Assembly (NCBI GenBank): GCA_031255815.1 | Contig: JAIRRU010000081.1 | Span: 1 to 6,686, forward strand | DNA length: 6,686 nucleotides | From: Treponema sp. | Lineage (GTDB): Bacteria; Spirochaetota; Spirochaetia; Treponematales; Breznakiellaceae | Direction of reading: 5' to 3' | Part shown: piece after piece, positions 1-5,811 of the stretch | Layout of the letters: every line of letters starts with the position of its first letter | How positions within the stretch are numbered: the first letter of the stretch is position 1 | Translations under genes and position numbers: made by a program | Notes under the pieces: generated by a model | Seen by the model: only the letters and a program-made list of their open reading frames with translations | Told to the model about the DNA's origin: nothing | Database searches by the model: none

Positions 1-223
1 GGGAGAAGCGGGCTTCGTAGCGGTAGGTTCCCGGCTCAAGGACTATTCGGGTAGAAATATAGGCACTGCCCCAGGGATCTCCCCCGCCCGCCAGAGAAAG
101 GTAGGGCCCCTGGTCATCCCGCTTTACCATGATGAGCGGCGCCCTAGGATTGTTAAAACCGTTGAAGGTCCAGCCTGCCGGCAAACCGGAGGCCGGATTG
201 TTTAAGTCCAGTTTGTAACTCAT
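1..223 (-). CDS. N-terminal part of an unrecognised protein, cut by the left edge
   Basis: An open frame starts at ATG 223-221 and runs 74 codons to the left edge with no stop. An in-frame TAG two codons upstream of the ATG makes this the first possible ATG. The protein begins MSYKLDLNNPASGLPAGWTF and continues with alternating hydrophobic/polar stretches and Gly/Pro turns (an AGGGDPWGSAYISTRI segment, then EPGTYRYEARFS). This resembles a beta-sandwich or carbohydrate-binding-like N-terminal domain. There is no signal peptide. The only Shine-Dalgarno-like bases (AGGA) lie one base from the ATG, so initiation looks weak. It is divergent from the alpha/beta hydrolase. I do not recognise the family, and the catalytic part, if any, lies outside the window. 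Confidence is for a real coding region, not for function. Confidence 0.65.
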   Translation of the reverse strand, partial: MSYKLDLNNPASGLPAGWTFNGFNNPRAPLIMVKRDDQGPYLSLAGGGDPWGSAYISTRIVLEPGTYRYEARFS

Positions 224-290
224 TTCCTATCGTATCTATTGTTGTATGATCCCCGCAAGCTCCCTGGAGCCCATACGATCCAGATGAGTA

Positions 291-319
291 TTGACATAGG
301 GGAAAAAGAGCTATATGAG
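291..319 (+). promoter_or_regulatory. Sigma70-like promoter for the alpha/beta hydrolase
   Basis: A perfect -35 hexamer TTGACA (291-296) is followed after exactly 17 bases by TATGAG (314-319), which matches the -10 consensus at four of six positions. Transcription would start near 325 and give a leader of about 80 nt before the ATG at 408. It is the best promoter match I found in the window. It is a sequence match only. Confidence 0.5.
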
Positions 320-328
320 TTAAGCTTG

Positions 329-351
329 TTCCGTCGGAAACGAAGTTTCGG
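329..351 (+). promoter_or_regulatory. Overlapping dyads in the hydrolase leader
   Basis: Two overlapping inverted repeats sit just downstream of the predicted transcription start. TTCCG-T-CGGAA occupies 329-339 and GAAAC-GAA-GTTTC occupies 337-349. They share bases, so only one can form at a time. A third small dyad, GTTC-TG-GAAC, lies at 362-371. They could be an operator or a leader RNA hairpin. There is no T-tract to make a terminator. Confidence 0.3.
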
Positions 352-407
352 CATCAACCGGGTTCTGGAACAGGCTCTTGAAAAATCCGGATAGGACAGG
401 GGGCTAT

Positions 408-1115
408 ATGTTTGAACACCTTAAACAAGTTGCCTTTATTGGCGATGATTATGTGAAAGGAAAAATTCGCGGGGTGATCCTTGTCTTCCACGGGCTTAAC
501 CATGCAGGGGAAAAACGATTCCCCGATGTCAGTGAACTTGAGTTTGCGGCGCATGGCGGGCTCTGCGTATTTCCCTATTACGGGCCCTGGTCATGGATGA
601 ACGCCGGTTCGGTTATCCTGGTAAATGAGATAATCCGGCGGGTATACGGGGAGTATAAACTTGCCAATGACATTCCCCTTATCATTACAGGCGGCAGCAT
701 GGGCGGGCACGCCGCGCTTAATTTCGCGCTGCATAGCAAAAAAACTCCCGCCGCGGTCGCCTGTAATTGCCCGGTTACGGATCCGAAATTCCACCGTACC
801 GAACGGCCGGATCTGCCCCGGACCTTCCTGCTCGCCTACGGGATGGAGGGCAGGCCCATAGACGAGGTATTCGACGAGAACTCGCCCCTGGTTCAGGCAA
901 AAAACATGCCCCGGACGCCATATCTTATTGTCCATGGTACAAACGACAAGAGTGTAAATAAGGCGGCCCACTCCGATAAATTTGTCCGGACGATGCGCGA
1001 GGAGGGACATGATATTGAATACATCGAAGCTGAGGGTATGGAACATTGCACCTTTACTGATTTTGCCGTTTACCGGAAGTACATGGACTTTGTATTGCGT
1101 TTCATCTCTGCCTAA
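408..1115 (+). CDS. Alpha/beta hydrolase (S9/dienelactone hydrolase-like esterase or peptidase)
   Basis: This 235-residue protein has the layout of a minimal alpha/beta hydrolase. The oxyanion-side motif VFHGLNHAG lies at residues 26-34. The nucleophile elbow GGSMGG (95-100) puts the catalytic Ser at S97. The acid is D180 in the HGTND motif and the catalytic His is H213 in MEHC. This matches small prolyl-oligopeptidase/dienelactone hydrolase-like enzymes, which cleave esters or acyl-peptide bonds; the substrate cannot be told. There is no signal peptide or membrane segment, so it should be cytoplasmic. I chose ATG 408 because AGGGGG (398-403) lies four bases upstream. A TTG at 378 would extend it by ten residues but has no comparable ribosome site. 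The gene is preceded by its own promoter and followed by a 200-bp gap before the GH92 gene. The 5' part is visibly less GC-rich than the neighbouring genes. A role in deacylating sugars or xenobiotics is inference. Confidence 0.88.
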   Translation: MFEHLKQVAFIGDDYVKGKIRGVILVFHGLNHAGEKRFPDVSELEFAAHGGLCVFPYYGPWSWMNAGSVILVNEIIRRVYGEYKLANDIPLIITGGSMGGHAALNFALHSKKTPAAVACNCPVTDPKFHRTERPDLPRTFLLAYGMEGRPIDEVFDENSPLVQAKNMPRTPYLIVHGTNDKSVNKAAHSDKFVRTMREEGHDIEYIEAEGMEHCTFTDFAVYRKYMDFVLRFISA

Positions 1116-1140
1116 CAAACAAGCGGCAGGTTTCCATGAG

Positions 1141-1217
1141 TCCCTGGGCAAACAGGGAACGGGGCGCGGCGGAGATCGGATCTCCGCGCCACCAGGGAGC
1201 TCTGCCGGAAAAACGGC
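1141..1217 (+). other. Structured intergenic segment with nested inverted repeats
   Basis: Part of the 200-bp gap (1116-1315) between the hydrolase and GH92 genes. TCCCTG (1141-1146) can pair with CAGGGA (1153-1158). Alternatively TCCCTGG (1141-1147) can pair with CCAGGGA (1192-1198), which encloses a GC-rich imperfect hairpin: GGCGC 1163-1167 with GCGCC 1186-1190, and GGAG 1171-1174 with CTCC 1182-1185. A further GCCG/CGGC hairpin with a six-base loop lies at 1204-1217. None is followed by a T-run, so a standard intrinsic terminator is not supported. It may be a processed RNA spacer, a rho-dependent boundary or a leader element. Confidence 0.35.
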
Positions 1218-1240
1218 TGTCCCCTTCAGATATCAGCACC

Positions 1241-1271
1241 GTTCATCATGAACCGCTCCGGCTTTTAAAAT
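1241..1271 (+). promoter_or_regulatory. Perfect 13-bp palindrome and possible promoter upstream of GH92
   Basis: GTTCAT-C-ATGAAC (1241-1253) is a perfect palindrome about 60 bp before the GH92 start codon. A -10-like TAAAAT (1266-1271, five of six consensus positions) follows. With 17-18 bp spacing, the -35 region would fall inside the palindrome, where the hexamer match is poor (three of six). This arrangement would suit an operator for a sugar-responsive regulator, but no regulator gene is in the window. Confidence 0.35.
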
Positions 1272-1315
1272 AGGCGAAAATAGCCAGAGAGCCGGCCTGC
1301 GGGCAGGAGGTTTTT

Positions 1316-3397
1316 ATGGGTCTTTCGGATCTTGTTGATGTTTTCCACGGTAACTTTGAGTACGAGCTGCCCCCGCCTGAAGGGGTAGCGGCTTCCTGGT
1401 TCTTCCTGAAGGCCCAGACCGGCAATACCCACCCCGGCGCCACCCTGCCCCTAAGCGCCCCTTCGGTCTGCCCCTATACCGGGGGTTACCCTACCGGGTA
1501 TTCCCCCTACTGGTACAACACCCACTCCCGCCCGGAGCGGATCATGGATCCCGCAAAACCCGCGGCAGCGGGTTTCTCCCATTTCCACCATTCGGGAACC
1601 GGGGCCGTCGGGTTTTACTACAACTACCTTGTCCTAACCCCCCTGGCGGGACATTCGGTTCCCGATCGGTTTTCCCGCTTCCCCCTGGAAAAAGAAGAGG
1701 GATCTCCGGGTTACTATTCCTGCAGCCTGGGGGGAGTTCCGGCGGAAGCCGCCGCGGGCCGCATGTCCTGCTGTTACCGCTTCGTGTTTCCCGCCGGAGG
1801 CGGGCTCTTGATCTGCGACCCCGAATTGAACGGCTTGTTCAGGGACAAAAAATGCGAAGCGCCCCGGGGCGAAGTTCTTTCCCTGGATCAGGGAAAGGAT
1901 TACGCCGCCGCTCTTATCCGCTACGCATTTCCCCTTTCGGTGTACCTCCGCTGTCCCGGCGCGAAAAGTATGAATATTCTCTCCGACGGAAGGATGGCCA
2001 TACACTTTGAAGCGGGAAGGGCGGAACTGGCCCTGGGTTTTTCTTTTAACGGCCCGGCCAGGGCAAAGGCCAACGCCGAAGGGATTGCCGGATTCGATCA
2101 GGCCAGGGCCGCCGCCGGGGCGGAATGGGAAAAATTCCTGGGCACAGTTGAGATTGACGCCGAAACGGACAGGCGGAAGCTTTTCTATTCCAGCCTCTAC
2201 CACAGCCTGGTAAAGCCCTGCGACATCTCCGGGGACAGCCCCTTCTGGAACACCGGCCCCTGCTGGGTGGATCTGGCTACCATGTGGGACGCCTACAAGG
2301 CCCAGCTTCCCCTGCTCTTTACCCTTTACGACCGGGAAGGATCCTCCCTGGTGAACAGCCTGATTGAAAGCGCCCGTTACCTGGGGTATTACCCGAACTG
2401 TTTCTGCCTGAATCCCCCGGATAGCGAGACCGATATGCAGGCCCGGGCGCTGGGCTGGCATTCGGTGTACGACGCCTTTGCCCGGGGGCTGGAAAACGCG
2501 GATTACGCCGCGGCCCTGGAATACATGGAACAGGATCTGAACCGGGCCGCGAATGAGGATTTCCGCCTGAAGGGCCTTACCGAGCCCTATCCCTCCCATA
2601 CCTGGGATCTAAGCTGCGCCTGTTTTGCCGCGGGCTTACTGGCAAAGGCCCTGGGCAGGGAGGATAAGGCGGCTTTCTTTTTCCGCTACGCTGAAAACTG
2701 GCCCAGGGCGCTGGATCGGGATACGGGCTTGATGATTTCCGGGGGGCGTTTTTACGAGGGCAACCAGTGGAACTACAGCTTCCGCCTGCTGCCCCAGAGC
2801 CCCGCGAGAATTGCCGGCGGCCGGGAAGCGTTTATCCGGAATCTGGACACCTTCTTCGGCTACGGCGCCCCTCCGGTGGTGCAGAACCGGGATCCCCGGA
2901 ACCATGCCGGAATGAAGGCCGGGGAAGCCCTGAGCCGCTTTGAGGGTTTCAACAACGAGACGGACATGGAAAGCCCCTACGCGTACATTTACGCCGGACG
3001 CCACGACCGCACCGCCGAGATCTGCCGCCGGGGGATGGACGCCATGTTTGCCCCCGGCAGGGGCGGGATCTGCGGCAACGACGACTCCGGGGGCTTAAGC
3101 GCCATGTATCTCTGCAATACCCTGGGCCTTTTCCCCGCTTCGGGCCTGCCCTACCTGTTCATCGGCAGCCCCGGGCTCAGGGAAAGCCGCATCCGCCTGA
3201 GAAACGGCAATACCTTCAGCGTGCGAAGCGGCGGCTACAGCCGGGAGAACCGCTATGTAAAAAAGGCCCTGCTTAACGGGAAGGCCCTTTCCCGGGCCTG
3301 GCTGTGGCTGGAGGAGCTGATGGCCGGAGGCAGCCTGGATCTGGAAATGTCCCCCCGCCCCGCGGCCTGGGATCTCGAGCCGCCCCCGGTTTTATAA
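1316..3397 (+). CDS. GH92 family glycosidase (alpha-mannosidase type), cytoplasmic
   Basis: This 693-residue protein has the GH92 signature blocks in order. They are NTHPGA and GGYPTGY in the N-terminal beta-sandwich (residues 37-62), FYSSLYHSLVKPC (290-302), TMWDAYKAQLPLL (322-334), a WHSVYDAFARGL helix (381-392), NQWNYSFRL (483-491), FNNETD followed by PYAYIYAGR (545-562), GNDDSGGLSAMY (587-598) and FIGSPG (615-620). GH92 enzymes are calcium-dependent exo-alpha-mannosidases that invert configuration. By family alignment, E548 (NNETD) is the likely general acid and D589/D590 (GNDD) hold the base. The length is slightly under the usual 700-760 because no signal peptide is present, so the enzyme should act in the cytoplasm on imported oligosaccharides. 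The start at ATG 1316 is fixed by AGGAGG (1305-1310) five bases upstream. Sugar and linkage specificity cannot be read from sequence. It is strongly GC-rich and ends convergent to the corrinoid activator gene. Confidence 0.9.
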   Translation: MGLSDLVDVFHGNFEYELPPPEGVAASWFFLKAQTGNTHPGATLPLSAPSVCPYTGGYPTGYSPYWYNTHSRPERIMDPAKPAAAGFSHFHHSGTGAVGFYYNYLVLTPLAGHSVPDRFSRFPLEKEEGSPGYYSCSLGGVPAEAAAGRMSCCYRFVFPAGGGLLICDPELNGLFRDKKCEAPRGEVLSLDQGKDYAAALIRYAFPLSVYLRCPGAKSMNILSDGRMAIHFEAGRAELALGFSFNGPARAKANAEGIAGFDQARAAAGAEWEKFLGTVEIDAETDRRKLFYSSLYHSLVKPCDISGDSPFWNTGPCWVDLATMWDAYKAQLPLLFTLYDREGSSLVNSLIESARYLGYYPNCFCLNPPDSETDMQARALGWHSVYDAFARGLENADYAAALEYMEQDLNRAANEDFRLKGLTEPYPSHTWDLSCACFAAGLLAKALGREDKAAFFFRYAENWPRALDRDTGLMISGGRFYEGNQWNYSFRLLPQSPARIAGGREAFIRNLDTFFGYGAPPVVQNRDPRNHAGMKAGEALSRFEGFNNETDMESPYAYIYAGRHDRTAEICRRGMDAMFAPGRGGICGNDDSGGLSAMYLCNTLGLFPASGLPYLFIGSPGLRESRIRLRNGNTFSVRSGGYSRENRYVKKALLNGKALSRAWLWLEELMAGGSLDLEMSPRPAAWDLEPPPVL

Positions 3398-3407
3398 ATT
3401 CCGGACG

Positions 3408-3470
3408 CCCTTCGCCGGGGAGCCCTTGCGGGGTGTACCCTGCTTACCCTTTGCGGGAAGCCCGCGCGGG
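3408..3470. repeat. Short imperfect dyad repeats between convergent genes
   Basis: The 88-bp gap between the stops of GH92 and the corrinoid activator holds three imperfect copies of a CCCTT-GC-GGG unit, at 3408-3420, 3423-3433 and 3447-3457. Each copy is itself weakly self-complementary. Added to these are palindromes GGGTGTACCC (3431-3440), GCGGG-AAG-CCCGC (3453-3465) and CCCGCGCGGG (3461-3470). Strong GC stems on both strands could help end or pause transcription from either side. There is no T-tract, so a classical intrinsic terminator is not shown. Confidence 0.35.
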
Positions 3471-3485
3471 AGGGCCGGGGGATCC

Positions 3486-4988
3486 CTATTCCTCGGGGAA
3501 CAGCATGTTTTCGGAGAATTCGTCCATGAAGGCGGGATCGGCGGCCAGTTCAACCGTGCCGCTTATGGCGCTGATGCCGTTGCAGCGGGAGAAAAACCCG
3601 GGATCGCTCAGGCAGCGGGAGGCCCCTTCAAGGCTGGTGTTCCCGCAGACGGAAGCGCGATCCCGGAAACAGGAGGGCAGCAGGCCGGTTCTTACCGCGC
3701 TGTCCATGCCGATATGGAAGCCGAGGCCGCCGGCGATATATACCCGCTCCAGATCGGAAGGCTCAAGCCCCGCCGTTTTGCAGAGTATCTTTATTCCCGA
3801 CAGGATGGCGCTTTTGGCAAGCTGGAACTGCCTGACATCGGCTTTGGTAAGGGCTATTCCCTCCGCGATGGGGAAGGATTCCGCGTCCTCGCTGGTAAAA
3901 GCGCCCGTCTCGTCCACAACGCCCTCCTCCAGCATCAGGGCCACCGCGTCCACCAGGCCGGAGCCGCAGATCCCCGCCGGAGCGATCTCCGCCCCCTCCT
4001 CCTGGCCGATAAGCGAAAAAACAATCCGCCCCTCTTCTTTCCTGACCCGGTTGATCGCACCCCTTATGCTGCCGGTTCCGCAGGAGATGCCCGCGCCTTC
4101 AAAGGCGGGGCCCGCGGCGGTGGAGCAGCAGAACAGCTTCCCCCGGTGAAACAGGGCCATTTCCCCGTTGGTGCCGATATCGACAAGCAGGGAACTTGCA
4201 TCCCCCTCCGTCATTCCGGTAACCGCTATACCAGCGGTAATGTCGGCCCCCACAAAGGCGGAAATTGAAGGCAGCAATTTTACTGTTTCCGCGGGGAGGG
4301 AAAGGGCGGAACCGGGAAAGGTTCTCGCCTCCAGGAAGGCCGGGGTACAGGGAACGGCGCCCATGGCGGAAGGATCGGTGTTGGCAAAGAGGTGAAGCAT
4401 GGTGGTGTTTCCCGCCACCGAAAGCTCCTCAAACTTCTCCACCTTCCATTTTTTTGCCACGAGGGAAAGCAGATCGGCTGTCTGGGTATTGATGCGGCTG
4501 AAAAGTTCCCCGGTTTTCCCTTCCCGGGCGGCGCCGATACGGCTCATCACATCGGCGCCGTAGATCCTCTGATCGTTTAAGGCGGAAAAAGTGTCCAGCC
4601 CCCGGCCGGTATCCAGATCGACAAGCCGGAGGCACACCGTGGTGGTTCCCACATCCAGGGCAAGCCCGGCCCGGGCTACCCTCCCCCCGCCCGAAGCGGA
4701 GGGGGAATCGGCGGAAAAAAAATCCCGCCGGGGAAGGGCCAGGAGCAAATCGGAAGCGGGATACACGGCGCAGGATCGAACCCAGCCTTTTTCCGAATCC
4801 GGAAGAAGGCCGGAGGGGCCCTCGCCGCGGCAAGTGCCGCTTAGCACCTGTACCAGGCATTTACCGCAGCGCCGGCGCCCCCCGCAGGGGGCGTCTATGG
4901 ACACTCCCCAGCGCTTTAAAACATCCAGCAGGGATTCGCCTTCAGCGGCCTCACAAAACCCGTCCCTGCCTTCAATGCGGACAATCAT
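3486..4988 (-). CDS. Corrinoid activation protein: N-terminal 2Fe-2S ferredoxin plus ASKHA domain (DUF4445, RACE/RACo type)
   Basis: This 500-residue protein reads as a reductive activator of corrinoid-dependent enzymes. Residues 1-88 form a plant-type 2Fe-2S ferredoxin with C35, C41, C44 (CGGRRRCGKC) and C73. From about 107 an ASKHA ATPase fold follows: LDVGTTTV (111-118), VAGNTTMLHL (191-200), LLVDIGTNGEMAL (267-279), CGTGSIRGAINRV (303-315), ICGSGLVDA (340-348) and YIAGGLGFHI (417-426). Family members use ATP to drive electron transfer from the Fe-S cluster to Co(II) cobalamin, restoring Co(I). The linker at 88-106 is short and Ser/Gly-rich, making the protein shorter than the typical 600-650 residues of this family. 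The linker DNA carries an A8 tract (4715-4722, T8 on the coding strand) in the loop of a CGGCGG/CCGCCG stem. The ATG lies 10 nt after the corrinoid-protein stop with only GGAG one base away, so translational coupling is likely. Soluble and cytoplasmic. Confidence 0.92.
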   Translation of the reverse strand: MIVRIEGRDGFCEAAEGESLLDVLKRWGVSIDAPCGGRRRCGKCLVQVLSGTCRGEGPSGLLPDSEKGWVRSCAVYPASDLLLALPRRDFFSADSPSASGGGRVARAGLALDVGTTTVCLRLVDLDTGRGLDTFSALNDQRIYGADVMSRIGAAREGKTGELFSRINTQTADLLSLVAKKWKVEKFEELSVAGNTTMLHLFANTDPSAMGAVPCTPAFLEARTFPGSALSLPAETVKLLPSISAFVGADITAGIAVTGMTEGDASSLLVDIGTNGEMALFHRGKLFCCSTAAGPAFEGAGISCGTGSIRGAINRVRKEEGRIVFSLIGQEEGAEIAPAGICGSGLVDAVALMLEEGVVDETGAFTSEDAESFPIAEGIALTKADVRQFQLAKSAILSGIKILCKTAGLEPSDLERVYIAGGLGFHIGMDSAVRTGLLPSCFRDRASVCGNTSLEGASRCLSDPGFFSRCNGISAISGTVELAADPAFMDEFSENMLFPEE

Positions 4989-4998
4989 GCTCCGGCTG

Positions 4999-5643
4999 TC
5001 AGGCGTAGAACTGTCTGCACACCTCGGCGGCGCTGGCCGCGTCGGGCGTATACGCGTCGGCGCCTATTTCATCGGCATAACTCTGGGTTACCGGAGCGCC
5101 GCCTACCATGATCTTTACCTTGTCCCGAAGCCCCGCGTCCTTGATGGCGTTAATCACGTCCTTCTGGGCCAGCATGGTAGTGGTAAGCAGGGCCGAAAGG
5201 CACACCACCCTGGCGTTGGAACTCTTTACCGCTTCCACCACCTTTTCCGGGCCGCAGTCCACGCCCAGATCCACCACTTCGATACCGTTCCCCTCGATCA
5301 TCATCTTGACCAGGTTCTTCCCGATATCGTGGAGATCCCCCTTCACCGTACAGATAATCGCCTTCCCTATCGGTTCAACCCCCGCTTTCTGCAGGGCCGG
5401 CTTGAGGGTGGTTGACGCGTGGTTCATAGCCCTGGCGGCTACCAGAACCTCGGGGACGAAGACCTCGCCCCGTTTGAATTTTCCGCCAATCACGTTCATC
5501 CCGGCGATGAGGCTCTTGTCCAGGATTTCCTGTGCGGGAATCCCCGTATCCAGCGCTTTTTGAACGGCAAGGACGATGTCCTTTGACTTTCCCTTTTGCA
5601 GAAGAGAGGAAATCTCCTCCAGCACGACAGCATTATCACCCAT
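4999..5643 (-). CDS. Methyltransferase cognate corrinoid protein (MtbC/MttC/MtaC type)
   Basis: This 214-residue protein has the two domains of methyltransferase corrinoid carriers. Residues 1-90 are the helical cap (B12-binding-2), with the typical IAGMNVIGGKFKRGEVFVPEV segment split across 46-66. Residues 91-214 are the Rossmann-like B12 domain. The cobalt-ligating motif DLHDIG (103-108) supplies H105, SAL is at 150-152, and GG is at 181-182 in VGGAPVTQSYADEIGADAYT. The protein carries a methyl group on cobalamin between a substrate methyltransferase and an acceptor enzyme. All motif residues are intact and the length is normal. GAGGTG (5648-5653 on the minus strand) sits about five bases before the ATG. 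It is first in a two-gene operon with the activator. The usual methyltransferase partner is not in the window, so the methyl donor (methylamine, methanol, methoxylated aromatic or other) cannot be assigned. Confidence 0.93.
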   Translation of the reverse strand: MGDNAVVLEEISSLLQKGKSKDIVLAVQKALDTGIPAQEILDKSLIAGMNVIGGKFKRGEVFVPEVLVAARAMNHASTTLKPALQKAGVEPIGKAIICTVKGDLHDIGKNLVKMMIEGNGIEVVDLGVDCGPEKVVEAVKSSNARVVCLSALLTTTMLAQKDVINAIKDAGLRDKVKIMVGGAPVTQSYADEIGADAYTPDAASAAEVCRQFYA

Positions 5644-5680
5644 GATTCACCTCGTTATACGGCTCATGCCGCTGCGTTAG

Positions 5681-5722
5681 ATCATTAACACCCACGATTA
5701 ATGATTTTTCTGAACATGTCAA
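5681..5722 (-). promoter_or_regulatory. Candidate promoter and operator for the corrinoid/activator operon
   Basis: On the minus strand a perfect -35 hexamer TTGACA lies at 5722-5717. A convincing -10 is missing: the best at 16-bp spacing is TAATCG. Overlapping and downstream of that position is a perfect inverted repeat, ATCATTAA (5681-5688) and TTAATGAT (5698-5705), with a 9-base spacer. It lies 38-62 bp before the corrinoid start codon. The layout would suit a dimeric regulator that blocks or aids polymerase. A poor -10 would also fit activator dependence. The rest of the gap 5644-5811 shows no cobalamin riboswitch or terminator that I can support. Confidence 0.4.
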
Positions 5723-5811
5723 GCCTATAATATTCGGGAATTCGGTTTGAGGCATTAAAAATCTTGCTAAAAAGCGGTAATAACTTGCGCGTTTTTGCCG
5801 AAGGGCCCGGG

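Noticed and set aside
258..1201. Ten-base inverted match AGCTCCCTGG (258-267) and its complement at 1192-1201
   Set aside because: Matches of this length are expected by chance many times in a window this size.
1634..2599. 321-codon minus-strand frame inside the GH92 gene
   Set aside because: It lies opposite conserved GH92 blocks and its translation shows no family motif. It is a by-product of GC-rich third positions.
3304..4268. Two plus-strand frames overlapping the activator gene
   Set aside because: Low-complexity Ser/Pro/Arg or Gly/Ala-rich translations opposite a well-conserved ASKHA domain.
4591..5415. 274-codon plus-strand frame spanning the activator and corrinoid genes
   Set aside because: It crosses two real minus-strand genes and their junction, and the translation is Arg/Pro/His-rich without motifs.
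5726..5731. TATAAT on the plus strand in the 5644-5811 gap
   Set aside because: No matching -35 at 16-18 bp and no plus-strand gene downstream for it to serve.
5644..5811. Possible cobalamin riboswitch upstream of the corrinoid operon
   Set aside because: The leader is too short and no B12-box-like sequence or suitable set of stems could be found.
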